From positions 232,615,178 to 232,679,177 of the forward strand of contig CM057009.1 of assembly GCA_029891345.1 (NCBI GenBank): 64,000 nucleotides of DNA, given 5' to 3'. The stretch is from Dryococelus australis (lineage: Eukaryota > Arthropoda > Insecta > Phasmatodea > Phasmatidae). Of this stretch, positions 1-10,559 are shown in pieces; the stretch's first letter is position 1, and each line of letters begins with the position of its first letter. The position numbers and the translations under genes were made by a program. The notes under the pieces were generated by a model, which was not told the DNA's origin, ran no database searches, and worked only from the letters and a program-made list of their open reading frames with translations.

Positions 1-41
<41 letters not shown>

Positions 42-48
42 ATATATA
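1..48. repeat. (AT)n microsatellite
   Basis: The window opens inside an AT dinucleotide run with one phase break near position 30. Its left limit lies outside the window. Confidence 0.95.
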
Positions 49-59
49 CACATAGCTTT

Positions 60-955
60 CGTCAAGCATTTATATATTAAATTCTTTATAAAATAATATG
101 TTAGGTTAATGATAATTTTAAAATAAAACTGTTGCCTGTTTAGGCACTCATTAAGCATTCTCTAAACATAATGTATATTCCGTCTGAAAATCGTATTGCC
201 ATCAAAAAACAACACTGGGCCTACATTTACTACAGTCTACAAGACCATCCCGAATTTTTCTACTTAATAGAACTGTTTTATGTTTTACGTACATCACTGC
301 TATGTTTTAAATATTCGTTACAAGTTTCGTTACAAGTGATTTACTTTTAATAGACTTTTTTCAGTGACAGTATTAACCTTAGTTCCAATTTCGATATCCA
401 TTTTTTTTTTAAGCATTCACGATGCTTCCTTTTATACACAATGACGTGTCTCCCCGATTTCAAGCAATTAAACTGTGAAGAAAATACATCACCTCAGTGA
501 GGATAAGATGATTAATTAATATAATGACTTTCATCTCTAACAAGAATAGAACTTTCTGAAATTCTGATAGTTTGTTGATAACACTGACGATATTCATGTG
601 CAATTTAGAATGCCCAGTGCCCGAATTGGAATAAATGTGATTATCACCAGTCACACCTGTATGAAATCTTTAGTTCGGCTCTCGTTAGTATTTCTAATTC
701 AACACAAAGTCGAATGTGTCCAAAACTTTTACTGCAAATTTGTCATGTGTAATAAAACGTAAGTGTAAATGCATTATGTTATGTCCAGTCTCAAATTTAA
801 CAAAGTAATCATATAGTTTTACATATCACACACACAGGTATAATGTAGACACATTTTCACTGTAAAAATTATGCAGTGTAGTGAAGGCAAACATTTTTTA
901 CATTTATTTCTAATACTTCCGAAGCTTGTGCGTACTAATATAAATCATATTTTAT
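60..955. other. AT-rich stretch, nothing recognised
   Basis: No open frame here resembles a protein. I see no tRNA-like boxes and no tandem structure, so this is probably intergenic or intronic DNA. Confidence 0.5.
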
Positions 956-957
956 AT

Positions 958-1480
958 TAGTAGGGGCATGCCGGTTCTGAAACAAAGGGATGTCACCTTT
1001 ATTGATATCTAAGGGTTAAATTGATTGAAAGGGTTAATTAGAGTGATTAAAAGGGTAAATTAAATTGATTGAAATGGTAATAAAATTTATTGAAAAGGTT
1101 AAATGTATTGAAATGGTTAATTTTGGATCTGATAAAATCCGATCAAAAAATTTTAATCCTATTTTTCGTGTGTTTGGTGCAAGATTGTACTAAGGGTCAA
1201 ATTTTATATTTTCTTTGTTTCTTGTTGTGGGTTGGGGAGCAGCTCTGGTACATCCTCACCCTTGGAGCTCTGGCATTCGGATGACGTGTGGCGTGTTGGG
1301 GACAGGGGATATATGTGTTGAGTTTTTTGCAAGAGTGGCCTAAGTGTTAATTTTTTTTGGGTTGGTAGTGATATTGCTCGTAAATGGTGGTGGGAGATAG
1401 GCGATTTTTTGGTTATTAAACAGAAAGAGAAAACCTTATGTATAGTTAACACACAAGAGAAATTTCTGAGTCTTTAAACG
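958..1480 (+). repeat. Dispersed repeat family R1, copy 1
   Basis: This stretch begins AGTAGGGGC and aligns along its length with 43866-44300. Shared landmarks, in order, are iterated GATTGAAAGGGTTAATT-like segments, GTGCAAGAxTGTACTAAGGGTCAA, a GGGGAGCAG...CTCTGG segment with CCTCACCCTTGGA, and GTGGCGTGTTGxGGAxAGG. Neither copy has a coding frame. Both start with the same AGTAGGGGC, so that may be a true terminus. Class unknown; probably a non-autonomous element. Confidence 0.7.
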
Positions 1481-1884
1481 AAATATATTTCTACGAATGA
1501 ATAACCTGGTGACGGCAAGTGCTAAACGATCACAATTACGTGAGTCTCCAGTATGAAATTAACTAACGAATAAAAAATGATGCTATAAATGAAACTGCAG
1601 TCTTCCTAATCACAATAACAAGGTATTTTGAAGAAAAAAATGTAAACAATTTGACACTATTTGATGCCTCTTTTTTAATGATTTTCTTTTTTAACGATTT
1701 TGTAGATGAACAATTTTAATTCCAATAAACCATTTTTTGTATTACAAGGTATTTGCAACCAGAATGTTATATATTTAAACCACCCTATTAATGTATACAA
1801 ATGAATTTCTATCATTTATTATATACATTTTTTTAATTAACAATGTTACATTCATTATTACTTTTATGTTAATAAACTAACTAT

Positions 1885-2085
1885 TATCTGCTATGTCTTA
1901 GCCAACACTCGAACCCAGAAACTAACTATTATAAAATATACCTCACCTGGGACTCGAGCCCAGAAACGAACTTATTTCAACCATGCCATATCCGGGATTC
2001 GACCCTAAATGTATTTATATTAACCATGCCATATCCGGGATTCGAACCCAGAGCCTCCTTGCATAATCTGATCACTCTGATAATT
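1885..2085 (-). repeat. SINE fragment with amplified B-box segment
   Basis: Read on the minus strand, GGAGGCTCTGGGTTCGAATC is an RNA polymerase III B box in the same context as the SINE at 40180-40345. The segment is then repeated about three more times at 40-60 bp spacing, at plus positions near 1911, 1954, 1999 and 2040, as variants of TTCGAACCC. The first two intervening segments share CCATGCCATATCCGGGATTC. It looks like a local tandem amplification of the 3' part of the tRNA-like head. Confidence 0.65.
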
Positions 2086-2089
2086 TTTC

Positions 2090-2475
2090 ATTTCTTAGCA
2101 AAATCAAGTAAACCTTTAATAAGGCTATGTTAAATAAATGTACAAAAGGAATTCATTTTACAAGATAAATTTATTGACAAAACATATACAAACACAGCTT
2201 GTTTCAAAAAATAATTTTAACACTGAAGCAGCATAGGATGTTAAAAAACATATACAAGTAATAATAGAATGTCCCAAACATAGGACCAAATGACTATAGA
2301 TTGCTCTAAAACACACAAGCAAATACAGGTTCATTCAAAACACATAAACAAGTATCGCATGATATAAAACATTAAACAGATTTATGTGCAATGCTAGCAA
2401 GTAAGGGTTGATTCAAAATATACACAATATTTTATAACCTGCTAGCAATTTTGGTGAACAAAGTTTTCATGCATT
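2090..2475. other. AT-rich stretch, nothing recognised
   Basis: No protein-like frame. It lies downstream (minus-strand sense) of the cysteine-rich block and may be its decayed 3' flank. Confidence 0.4.
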
Positions 2476-2478
2476 TTC

Positions 2479-3520
2479 TTAATATTGGATCCAGATCCCC
2501 TTCTTGAACTCTGTTTCAAGAAGGGAGCATTTAATATGCCCTGGCTTTAACCTGTCTGTTTGCATACAAACATCTTTACAACTAGGAGCATGTAAAACAA
2601 TGCTTTCAACCAAAACTGGATATGCTTTAACATAATGTGAGTGTACATCTTCGATACTAGATGGAAAAGGTGTGGCTGCAGTCATATAAAACATGGGACA
2701 TTTCTTGTTACCACAGCATTGAATTAGTTCATGGCTCTTTTTATCTCCTAGAGGAAAATAAATTACTTTAAAATGAGAAAAGTACTGTCACAAGGGTCCA
2801 TAAATTCACACAACATTCCATTACACCATAGGGCATAAGTTACATTAAACTTTCCTTGTTTGACACTGACATAATGATTTGCAGGATGAAAATATGGCAT
2901 GTTACTACTATGATATCCAACACTCAAATGAGAAGTATTAGAAAAGAACAATATATGTATATTTATAAAAATTAATTCTTTCTAAATTTGCCAGTTGTAA
3001 CATGTTTGAGGGCTAAATTTTATTTTTGCCAATTTTATTGCTCTATCCACATAACATTTTGATGACTCACACCCAGTATGAGCCATGTAACCAAACTTGT
3101 TTTTGCTATGATATAAACTATGAAGATTATTATCACATTCTTCGAAATACTGATAGGGCAAAACATTGTCTGTATTACAAACAAGATGTTTCAACATTTT
3201 TCTCCCTCACAATATGATGTTACAATGTGTTTGCCCTTAAGCTTATGCTTTCGATCTACTATATGAGGTCTCTATTGGTCTACAAGACATTTACAACTAT
3301 TGCAGTTAGTTAAAGTGGAATCATAACTAATTTGTTTACTATGTGGTGTCAAAGGTTGAGAGAAATATGTACATTTGAAATGAATGTCTGACTCACATAT
3401 TTCCTTAACAACATAATGTGAATAAAATAAGCTATAAGTTACATAGTAAAAACCTTTGTTAAAAATGCATGCTTGTATTTCACTGGGAACATTATTCTGA
3501 ATTAGCCACTTCACATGCAT
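2479..3520 (-). pseudogene. Decayed cysteine-rich repeat protein, minus strand
   Basis: Four successive minus-strand open segments (3520-3272, 3197-2982, 2951-2763, 2694-2479) are separated by short disrupted gaps and look like one broken coding region. They share a loose module of about 70 residues: an aromatic stretch such as FYYVTY or FYMTAA, then HYV, then a Cys-rich tail (for example NCNSCKC, CESSKC, CNGMLC, CKDVC). HYV occurs in three of the four. I do not recognise the family. It lies directly downstream of the GYRR modules at 3651-5000 on the same strand and may be the C-terminal part of the same gene or a neighbour. Whether the gaps are introns or decay cannot be decided by eye. Confidence 0.4.
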
Positions 3521-3650
3521 ATAAATTATTTGTGGATGGGGAAACTAATCCTCCTTGTACAAAACTAAATTTGTGGATATCCCCGTTGCAGGTTTCCTTC
3601 CAAAGACTGGTGATTCCCTGATGAGGTCTGGTAAGTTGGTAAGTGATTAC

Positions 3651-5000
3651 TCAATGTCCACGCTCCTCTTCTATCTCCTCGCTAAGACTGGCAATCATCA
3701 AATCGTGTTTTGTTGTTGGTAAAACACTGTCGGGACAAAGATATCTCACAGCACAAGCATTGCATGCTATTCGTTCACCAAAGTGAATGCCGAGATGGTT
3801 GTCGAAATTGTAGCACCAATGTTCTATATTGTTGCAGACAGGAACTTGTGTAATACCATCATATGGTTTAAAGAACACTCTTCTGTACCCAATTTGCAGG
3901 ATTTTGTATATGTCTATAGGGTCGAAGATTCTAACCATAACTGATAATTTAATAGCGAGTGTTCTCCTATATAGCTGTTGTTTCATCACTTTTTTCTCAT
4001 TTTTTAAACTGTTCTTGCTGAGCCAAACTTTACAATTCCACATGCCACAGGGAGTAGTTACTTCATGGTCACTGATGAATGTAAAATGTGTGTTGTTACA
4101 TTGTTCTGCCCAAACTGTAGTACAAGAACAGCAACTACACTCCTTCTGCATTATGTATTTGAATTTTATGAGATGCACATTTCGGGATGTATCCAATTTG
4201 AGCTTCAAATTCTAGTTGACCATTGTTACAAGGTAGTTTGCTGTCAGGATGTAAATTATATGAAGGGCAAGAATTTCGCCCATAACATAGATCGAAAACT
4301 TTTAAAGTATAATCAGGACTGATTAGCGAGAAACTCCAATGTTTATTTCCATTGTACCTCTGTATCTGTAGTGGACTATCTTCATCTTCAATTCGAAACC
4401 ACACTCGCCTGTATCCTAGAGTAAAACTGGCATAAGGAAACAATGAGTCTAACCTCTCCATTGTAACTGAAGCTCCGGTCTATGGTTCTCTCTCTTTATG
4501 TAATTGAATTTGGAAAATATTAGTTCTTCAATGATAAATTGGTTAAATAAAATTTATAGATACGAACATTGGTGTTCCAAACCTCACAGTCCCACATTCC
4601 ACAAGGTGCTCATAGAAGTCTGTTACTAACTTGTATTTGTGTGATGTGTTCCTTATTATTGCATGTTTCAGTCCATATGGTGGGGCTGTCGTAAAACTCT
4701 CTACTCAATTTATATTTTATTTGATGAAAACCTGGTAATTTGGGTAATTCTAATCATCTATATTTTTAACACAGGTCCCAAGAAGAACAGGGCAGTTCGC
4801 TGTCAGGATGCACATTAAAAACCGGATAGTTTTCTTCTTCATGATACAGCACTCTTTCTGTGTACTTGTTTCCTCCTAAACTTTTTGCGAAATTCCAATG
4901 TTCATCTCCGTTGCACATCTCTGTTTGGAAGTATATGTTGTCTAGAGACTGGAGCCATACTTCCTTTTAATCTCGAAAAATACTGGAGTATGTCTTTTCT
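3651..5000 (-). pseudogene. GYRR/HPDS modular protein, at least 2.5 units, minus strand
   Basis: On the minus strand this region encodes an imperfect tandem module of about 175 residues that I do not recognise. Order within a unit: GYRRVxF; about 15 residues later a (C)NxxHW motif; then paired cysteines and (H)PDSxLPC; then a second half with VWxExCNN, TTPCGMWNCxVW and a basic stretch. Unit 1 (about 5000-4470) has several stops and lacks its first motif. Unit 2 (4461-3950) is continuous except for a frameshift near 4140-4150. Unit 3 (3935-3651) keeps GYRRVFFKP, NNIEHW and CPDSVLP, then ends in an acidic tail. Conserved Cys and Trp suggest a disulphide-stabilised extracellular or virion-surface fold (inference). 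Related modules lie on the plus strand at 58064-58777, beside a Polinton-like element. Confidence 0.55.
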
Positions 5001-5198
5001 TGGTTGAATTTTTCCATTTTTTTTTTCGAAATCTTATGTAACAAACAATTTTTCGAAAATTAATAAATTTATATGTATGTAGGGTGCTTGTACAAATATT
5101 CTCTTAAGCTTTGCTTTTACAGTGTGAACAGAACATTTTTTCTCACTGTGATTTGTATTATAGCATTTGATTATTGAATTAATACTAGAACCATCATG

Positions 5199-5475
5199 TT
5201 AACTTCTAATATTTATTACTTCAACATTAATCAAACTTTTTAAAATTTCCTTCTGCATTATTCCAAGCCCATATACTGGATAGTCTTCAAGGAGCACATT
5301 GTTCACATATTGGAAATGCTCTTTGTAAGCTGTGACACAAGAATCCCATTTTAGGTCATTTTCCTCGTAAGTCTGTTCCCAAAACATAATTTCAACTTCA
5401 GGTCTTCAAGTATACCAAGGTCTGGGAGTTTAAAGCATAGTACTTTATACAGTCATTAGCATAGGTCGCATAAGA
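5199..5475 (-). pseudogene. Acidic 'EDYP' family ORF, copy 1
   Basis: A 62-residue open frame (5387-5199), extended upstream in another frame to about 5470, reads through LLEDYPVYGLGI, then a predicted helix. EDYP followed by a hydrophobic/Met segment and an amphipathic helix recurs in the next ORF upstream (5631-5880) and, as EDTP, at 60241-60712. Function unknown. The frame change near 5388 marks it as broken. Confidence 0.35.
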
Positions 5476-5630
5476 AATAGCAAGCTCCTTAATTACAAAG
5501 GAGTTGGCTTGGTAGTTTTCGAAACCTTGTGCATAGCATATCATTTTAACGTTATTTATTTTTTACACTCTCAATTTATACACTATGTACAAAAAGTCTC
5601 TCATAAAAAGTATCTCTTATTAAAATTTAT

Positions 5631-5880
5631 TTATAAGATCTCAGTGCTCGCCTCAGAATCTACTTCATCTACTCCGGAATCGACCATTACTACATTTGGA
5701 ATAATTGTAGCTTCAAGTAGCTGTTCCATTCTTTTCGACATACAATCCCTCCACATATGTTGCAAGTTCTCATCATTAGGAAAGGTAGGCATGCCATAAG
5801 GATAGTCTTCACATGGCAAATATGTGACGATATCCTCATCAGCTTGTAACTGTTCATCAAGGAATGGATATATTAGTTTT
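5631..5880 (-). pseudogene. Acidic 'EDYP' family ORF, copy 2
   Basis: An open minus-strand frame runs from about 5880 to 5631. It includes CEDYPYGMPTFPNDENL, a helix with MWRDCMSKRMEQLLEA, and an acidic C-terminus with VDSGVDEVDSEAS. The layout (Tyr/acid lead, EDYP, helix, acidic tail) matches 60241-60712. No ATG fits upstream of the EDYP segment, so an exon boundary or decay is likely near 5880. Not a family I can name; the composition would suit a small regulatory or structural protein. Confidence 0.4.
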
Positions 5881-6049
5881 ATTTTGTATCATGCAAAATA
5901 AATTGTAAATTATTTAGGTAACTCTCACAATTGGGAACAGTCTAAACTCAATAACATTTTTGCTTTCCCATATGCTAAAATCGCTTTGAATACTTAAACA
6001 CATCAAGAATCACAATTGTCACAGTAGTGACCTTGATGTACCTGTTGCG

Positions 6050-6260
6050 GGCTGATGCAGAGATGAAACCCCCTGTAGATATTGGGTTGTTAATCTAGAT
6101 GTTGTAGTGAACAAGTGAAGTTGTAGTAAATGTGATGGATGCCTGGCATCATTCTCGATGTAGACACCTGTCATAGTTGTAGACATCTAGCATTGATGTA
6201 GATGTTAAAGTGGATGCCTGGCATCATCCTCGATGTAGATGTCTGTTGTTGTAGCCGTGA
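6050..6260. repeat. Short tandem duplication, ~72-bp unit
   Basis: GGATGCCTGGCATCAT followed by CTCGATGTAGA occurs twice, near 6140 and 6212, flanked by further GATGTAG fragments. No coding frame. Confidence 0.5.
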
Positions 6261-6715
6261 TGGACGCCTAAGTCTCACTAATGCTAATGCAATGCACACA
6301 CACATACACACACGAAGTGAGCTCGGCAGCTGACGACTTAACTCTGAGGAAAAATTATTTTATCCCTCCTATATAGTAAACAGATTCGAAATGGCTGCCA
6401 ATTTCCTTTAAATTTGCTTAAATTTGGCCTTTTAGGAAAAACAGTTGAAATATTGTAAAATTTAACAGATTTCAGCTTTGCTAGCAGTCACCTCAAGATG
6501 GATATGTGCTTTTTCAGTAATATCACATCGAAAAAATAGTATCTGTAAATAAAATAAGATCAAATACATGCATTTTATGGTAGATAGTATAGTCAAAATT
6601 CTGTGTTAGGAAAACTAAGCGTGAAATTCACATAATTATTTAAAAAACAGATGGAATATGTATGTTTTCTATGCTAAACAAATAAATATTTAAACACAGA
6701 TTGAAAGTAAAAACA
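6260..6715. other. AT-rich stretch, nothing recognised
   Basis: An (AC)-rich patch near 6296-6315, otherwise featureless AT-rich DNA. Confidence 0.4.
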
Positions 6716-6719
6716 TTTA

Positions 6720-8330
6720 CTTGAGTATTACTTAAATCGAATAATGCATTATTAATGTTCTAAGTTGAACTTGTTTGAGTGGAATGATGTAAAAATTATG
6801 TAACGAGTCAAAATATGTCTTACGGTTAGTTATAGTTTGCTGAAAGATGGGATAAAGTTTACAGAATTAAAATATAAAGTTATGTTGATATGTTAAATAT
6901 TTGGAATTATCTTGTGTTTAAAATTTAGCTTCAGGAATATTAAATTTCATCAGCGGGACTTGTGAAATTTTATTTCGCTGGGAATACACCAGACCCTTGC
7001 ATCTCGAAAAATAGGAGGAAACTTCAGTGTTCGAGCGAAAGTAGCAGATTGTGGGGAAAGGGGAGATAGCCCAGGTCAGTTAGAAATCCACTGCCCCAAG
7101 GGATGGAGTCTTCCTGAGGTTTTACACAAAAGACGCACTTTGGCCTTGAGGCAAGCCTCTGTTCCTGGCCGAGACAGCTGCCGTGTCAGAAAATGCACTC
7201 GCTCGGGTTGGTGGTGATGGGAGGGGGCCGGGGCTGTGTGGACTTGCCTATTCTCGAGATATCCGAAAAATGCATTCTGAGGTGTGGTGAAGGGAGGAGG
7301 TGCGTGGCCTAGGATCGATAGTTGGAGTTGTGCAGCGCACTCCGTGGATAGGGCAGTCATCCGGAAATGCATTCTGGCCATGGGCAGGTTTTGCGAAGCA
7401 CGAAATTGGAATCGGCAGTCCTCCGGAAATGCATTCTGGGCTGGCATAGGTGGAGGCAGTGGTTGGCGCTAAACAGGTTTTTGTGGTGCTGGATCGACAG
7501 TGAGTGTGCATGACCTTGGACAGAGCAACCCTCCAGAAAGCAGAAAACAAAGTCTGCTTTGGAGGGGGGGGGGCTGTGTGGCATTGGATAGAAACTGTCT
7601 TTTTGTACAAAGTCATCTTCTGGCCAAGGGGGGAGGGCAGTACTGTCGTGAATACTCCTCGCGGGTTGGCACCATCTTAGTTCTTCGCAAACATTTGTCC
7701 AGGATACACACGTATATCGCTCACTTCTCTGAACCATCTATTCACCAGGCGTGGTGCTCTTGTGGGTTGCGGAGAGTGTAGGCATATCATCCGGCTGAGT
7801 GCTAGCTGCGATTCTTTTTTTAATATACAAAATTTTTATCAGTTTTTTGTATTTATAAGGAAAAAAAATTCTCTTGTGTTAAACCTATATAGCATTTTTA
7901 TCGTGTAAACCCAATTTCTGAGTTCGGTCGACAAAACTTGGTAGCATTTTCAACTATCGTTTCGCTAACTAGGGCCATGAATTTCACAGACGTAATGGAA
8001 ACATTTGTGGTATGTTTCTATAAAGTGTTGCGGGATTAAGTCATCCGAGTCTCCTTGTGCTTTGACAGAAAAACATTTGTTTTAAAAGTGAATTCTTCTT
8101 CTTACAATAATAAAACTTTCGTTAAAAATCAGGGTAAATTTTAAAAAAATATGAACTATAATTTCATTGTCTGTTGTAGGACGAATAGTGTATTCAGAGT
8201 TTTTGTCATAAATTTCAACACAGCCATGCTCCACGCATATAGTCAGGCTCTCGACGTAAGCTCGACTCATTCATTCACCAGCTTCCCAGGCAGATGGATA
8301 TGTTTTTTTGGGGGGGGGGGGCTCCTGGTG
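6720..8330 (+). repeat. Dispersed repeat family R3, copy 1
   Basis: About 1.6 kb that aligns with the reverse complement of 44850-46390. Matching landmarks, in order: the AATATTAAATTTCATxxGCxGGACT segment, CTTGCATCTCxAAAAATAGGAGGAA, the GC-rich core at 7070-7500 with several copies of GGAAATGCATTCTGG, and ATATAGTCAGGCTCTxGA near 8238. The open frames on both strands of the GC-rich core follow its base composition and its internal repeats, not a protein. Class unknown; no terminal repeats or transposase seen. Confidence 0.75.
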
Positions 8331-8424
8331 CAATTTCATTATATGTTTTTTAAAGGAATTAGCTTTCTAATATTTATTTCCGTTTCGAGTCAAAATTTAA
8401 GTATTATTTGCCTATATTATATGT

Positions 8425-8668
8425 AGGTAGGTAGTTGGGCTTAACGTCTCATCGACAACGAGGTCATAAGAGACGGTTCAAGTTAAGCAGGGAAAAAGGA
8501 TTGGGGAAGAAATGGGTCATGGCCTTTGTTATGGACCCATCCCAGCATTCACATGGAGTGATCTCGGGAAACAACAGAAGGCCGAAATCAGGATGGCTGG
8601 ACCAGGAATCGAAACTGGGTCCTCCCGAATGCGAGTCCAGTGAGTTACAATTGCACCACCTTGTTCAG
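8425..8668 (-). repeat. tRNA-derived SINE, copy 1
   Basis: On the minus strand: an A-box-like start at about 8668, then a B box (GTTTCGATTCCTG) and a core with CCGAAATCAGGATGG and ACCCATCCCAGCATTCACATG (plus-strand sense), ending with an AACGTCTCATCGACAACGAG tail. I know this core and tail from locust and other polyneopteran SINEs. Other copies: 24955-25085 and 28320-28440. Confidence 0.75.
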
Positions 8669-8679
8669 TCTGTCGCTAC

Positions 8680-9225
8680 ATTATCCCGTATGTGCATAAA
8701 ATGTGAAGGTGTCAGGATGTGTGCACAAACATATTACAACAGTAGTACATTTTAAATTTTTATGTGCATTATGCGAAGTTTACGAGTCTAACTTAGTTCC
8801 AAAATGCACGATGGCATGCATGTACGCATTACGAACACGGGGAAATGAAATACAGAGAGTTGCTGCTACAGTGGAACACATCTGTACAAAGATGCCAACA
8901 ACCAGATGTTACATAAATGTTTGTGTAAATGTGATGCTAGTAATAGGTATTCCAGGATTTTTCGTGCATAAATTTTGGTTACGATAACGTATTAAAATAA
9001 CAAAAGATGCAAAAATTGTTGTATTTACTTTTGTAACATTGATACATTAGAAAGAGGTCTCAGGCAAAAATGTGTAATATTAAATCTTAACTTTCTTAAT
9101 GTTTACAAAGTTCTGAAAGTTCTATACACTACTAATAAAAGGATGTGATGCTATGGTGGTCACGAACCATATATTTGCCTTTTTTTCATTTCCTTAATTT
9201 CTAATACAATAATTTATATAGTGAT
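8680..9225. other. Stretch without recognisable feature
   Basis: Open frames here are short and without protein character; no repeat structure seen. Confidence 0.4.
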
Positions 9226-9231
9226 ACTAGC

Positions 9232-9860
9232 AGGGGTATGTGGAAAAGGGGACAGACAGGCTTCAGAGAGTGACTCGGAGACCCAGCTGGGCGCTGGCCG
9301 CCATCTTGGAATTTCCAATTTTCTCTCACTTTTTTTTTCTTAAAAAATTGCACTTTTTCACACAAAAAGCTTCAAAATTTCCACATTTTTCCCTAAAAAT
9401 TTCCCACTTTCCCCTCAAAAGTACCACACCACATTTGAACACTATTTTTGCAAAAACGAGCCAATTCAGGTGATTTGTGGGGTTCGCTATTCCTTCTAGA
9501 CCACATAATGAGGTTTCTGAGAAGCCAATCAAAGCTTTATTTTAATAATTATTTTTCTAATTTAAATATATTTTCATTCTTAAAAAATTTAAAGGCATAA
9601 CTATTTACTTTATTATATCACTGGACTCGTCTTTTCAAGGCGCATACGATCGTGATGTCTTACCACCATTTTTTTTTGCACTTCATGCACTATCAGTCCA
9701 TGTTGTCTCTCTCTTGTTCCATCTTTTTCTCTCCTGTCTCTCATATTCGTTCGACCACCATCTTGGTTTTTTCATTTCTTATTTTGTCTCTCTCTCATTC
9801 CATCTTTTTCTCTCTTTCCTTTCTCTCTGGTCGCATTCTTCATTCGCCGTCTACATAGTT
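9232..9860 (+). repeat. Dispersed repeat family R2, copy 1
   Basis: Starts GGAAAAGGGGACAGACAGGC and ends in a CT-rich tail. It aligns with the reverse complement of 18250-18815. Shared segments: GGGCGCxGGCCGCCAT, TTTTTGCAAAAACGAGC, CAGGTGATTTGTGGGGTTC, AAATTTAAAGGCATAA and CTCGTCTTTTCAAGGCGCA. The middle holds iterated poly-T/CCCTT blocks. No coding. The 5' end follows TACTAGCAGGGG, similar to the start of R1. Confidence 0.8.
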
Positions 9861-10124
9861 CCTTCAATGCCCCCTTGAGTGGGCGAGTACAAAATAATAA
9901 TAATATCCCTTTATACCTCACAATTTTTTAGTGGTTCTATGAACACTCGACTATTAGCAGTCATGTCTGCATACAGAGTAGTTATAAAATCATTAAAGTA
10001 TAAAACAAGAATGAATAGATGACTGCATGCAAAGCATTAATTCTGTCGATGTGTACAAATTTTGGAGACAGTTGGTAAATCGTTTTTTAAAAAATATATG
10101 AATAGAGACATACGACAACCCATG

Positions 10125-10425
10125 GATTGGTGGAAAGATTGTAAAAGATTGATGGAAATATTATGAAAGAATGTAAAAGAGATTGTGAAATATTGTGCAG
10201 GATTGAAAGATTGTGGTGCTGATTGTGAAACATTCCATTGCTGAATATAAAAGATTGCGGTGCTGATTGTGAAAGTTTGGAAGATTGCACTGCTGATTGG
10301 GAAAGACTGTGGTGCTGATATTGAAAAATTGTGGTACTAATTGTGAAATACTGTAGTGCTGATTCTGAAAGATTGAAAGATTGTGGTGCTGATTGTGAAA
10401 GATTTTATGATTGATAGTCAAAAAG
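10125..10425. repeat. 22-bp tandem array, copy 1
   Basis: About 13 imperfect units of GAAAGATTGTGGTGCTGATT. Minus-strand open frames across it are by-products of the period. The same unit occurs on the opposite strand at 42050-42420. Confidence 0.8.
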
Positions 10426-10559
10426 AGCATGAAAGTTAAGACTGTTTATCACCCTCGTACATTCCAGGTCTCAGGCTTATTGATTCGTAAACCATAGACA
10501 ACTTTGCTTTTAAAAGTGTTGGTAGATGCTGATCCATACCATGATATAACCATACTTGT

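Noticed and set aside
3829..4322. Plus-strand open frames of 128 and 85 residues
   Set aside because: Antisense shadows of the GYRR modules, whose repeated motifs are on the minus strand.
7076..7781. Five overlapping open frames over 90 residues in a GC-rich stretch
   Set aside because: They lie on both strands in the core of repeat R3, and the copy at 45 kb does not preserve them.
10125..10425. CRISPR-like array
   Set aside because: Contiguous imperfect units with no unique spacers, in eukaryotic DNA; a simple minisatellite.
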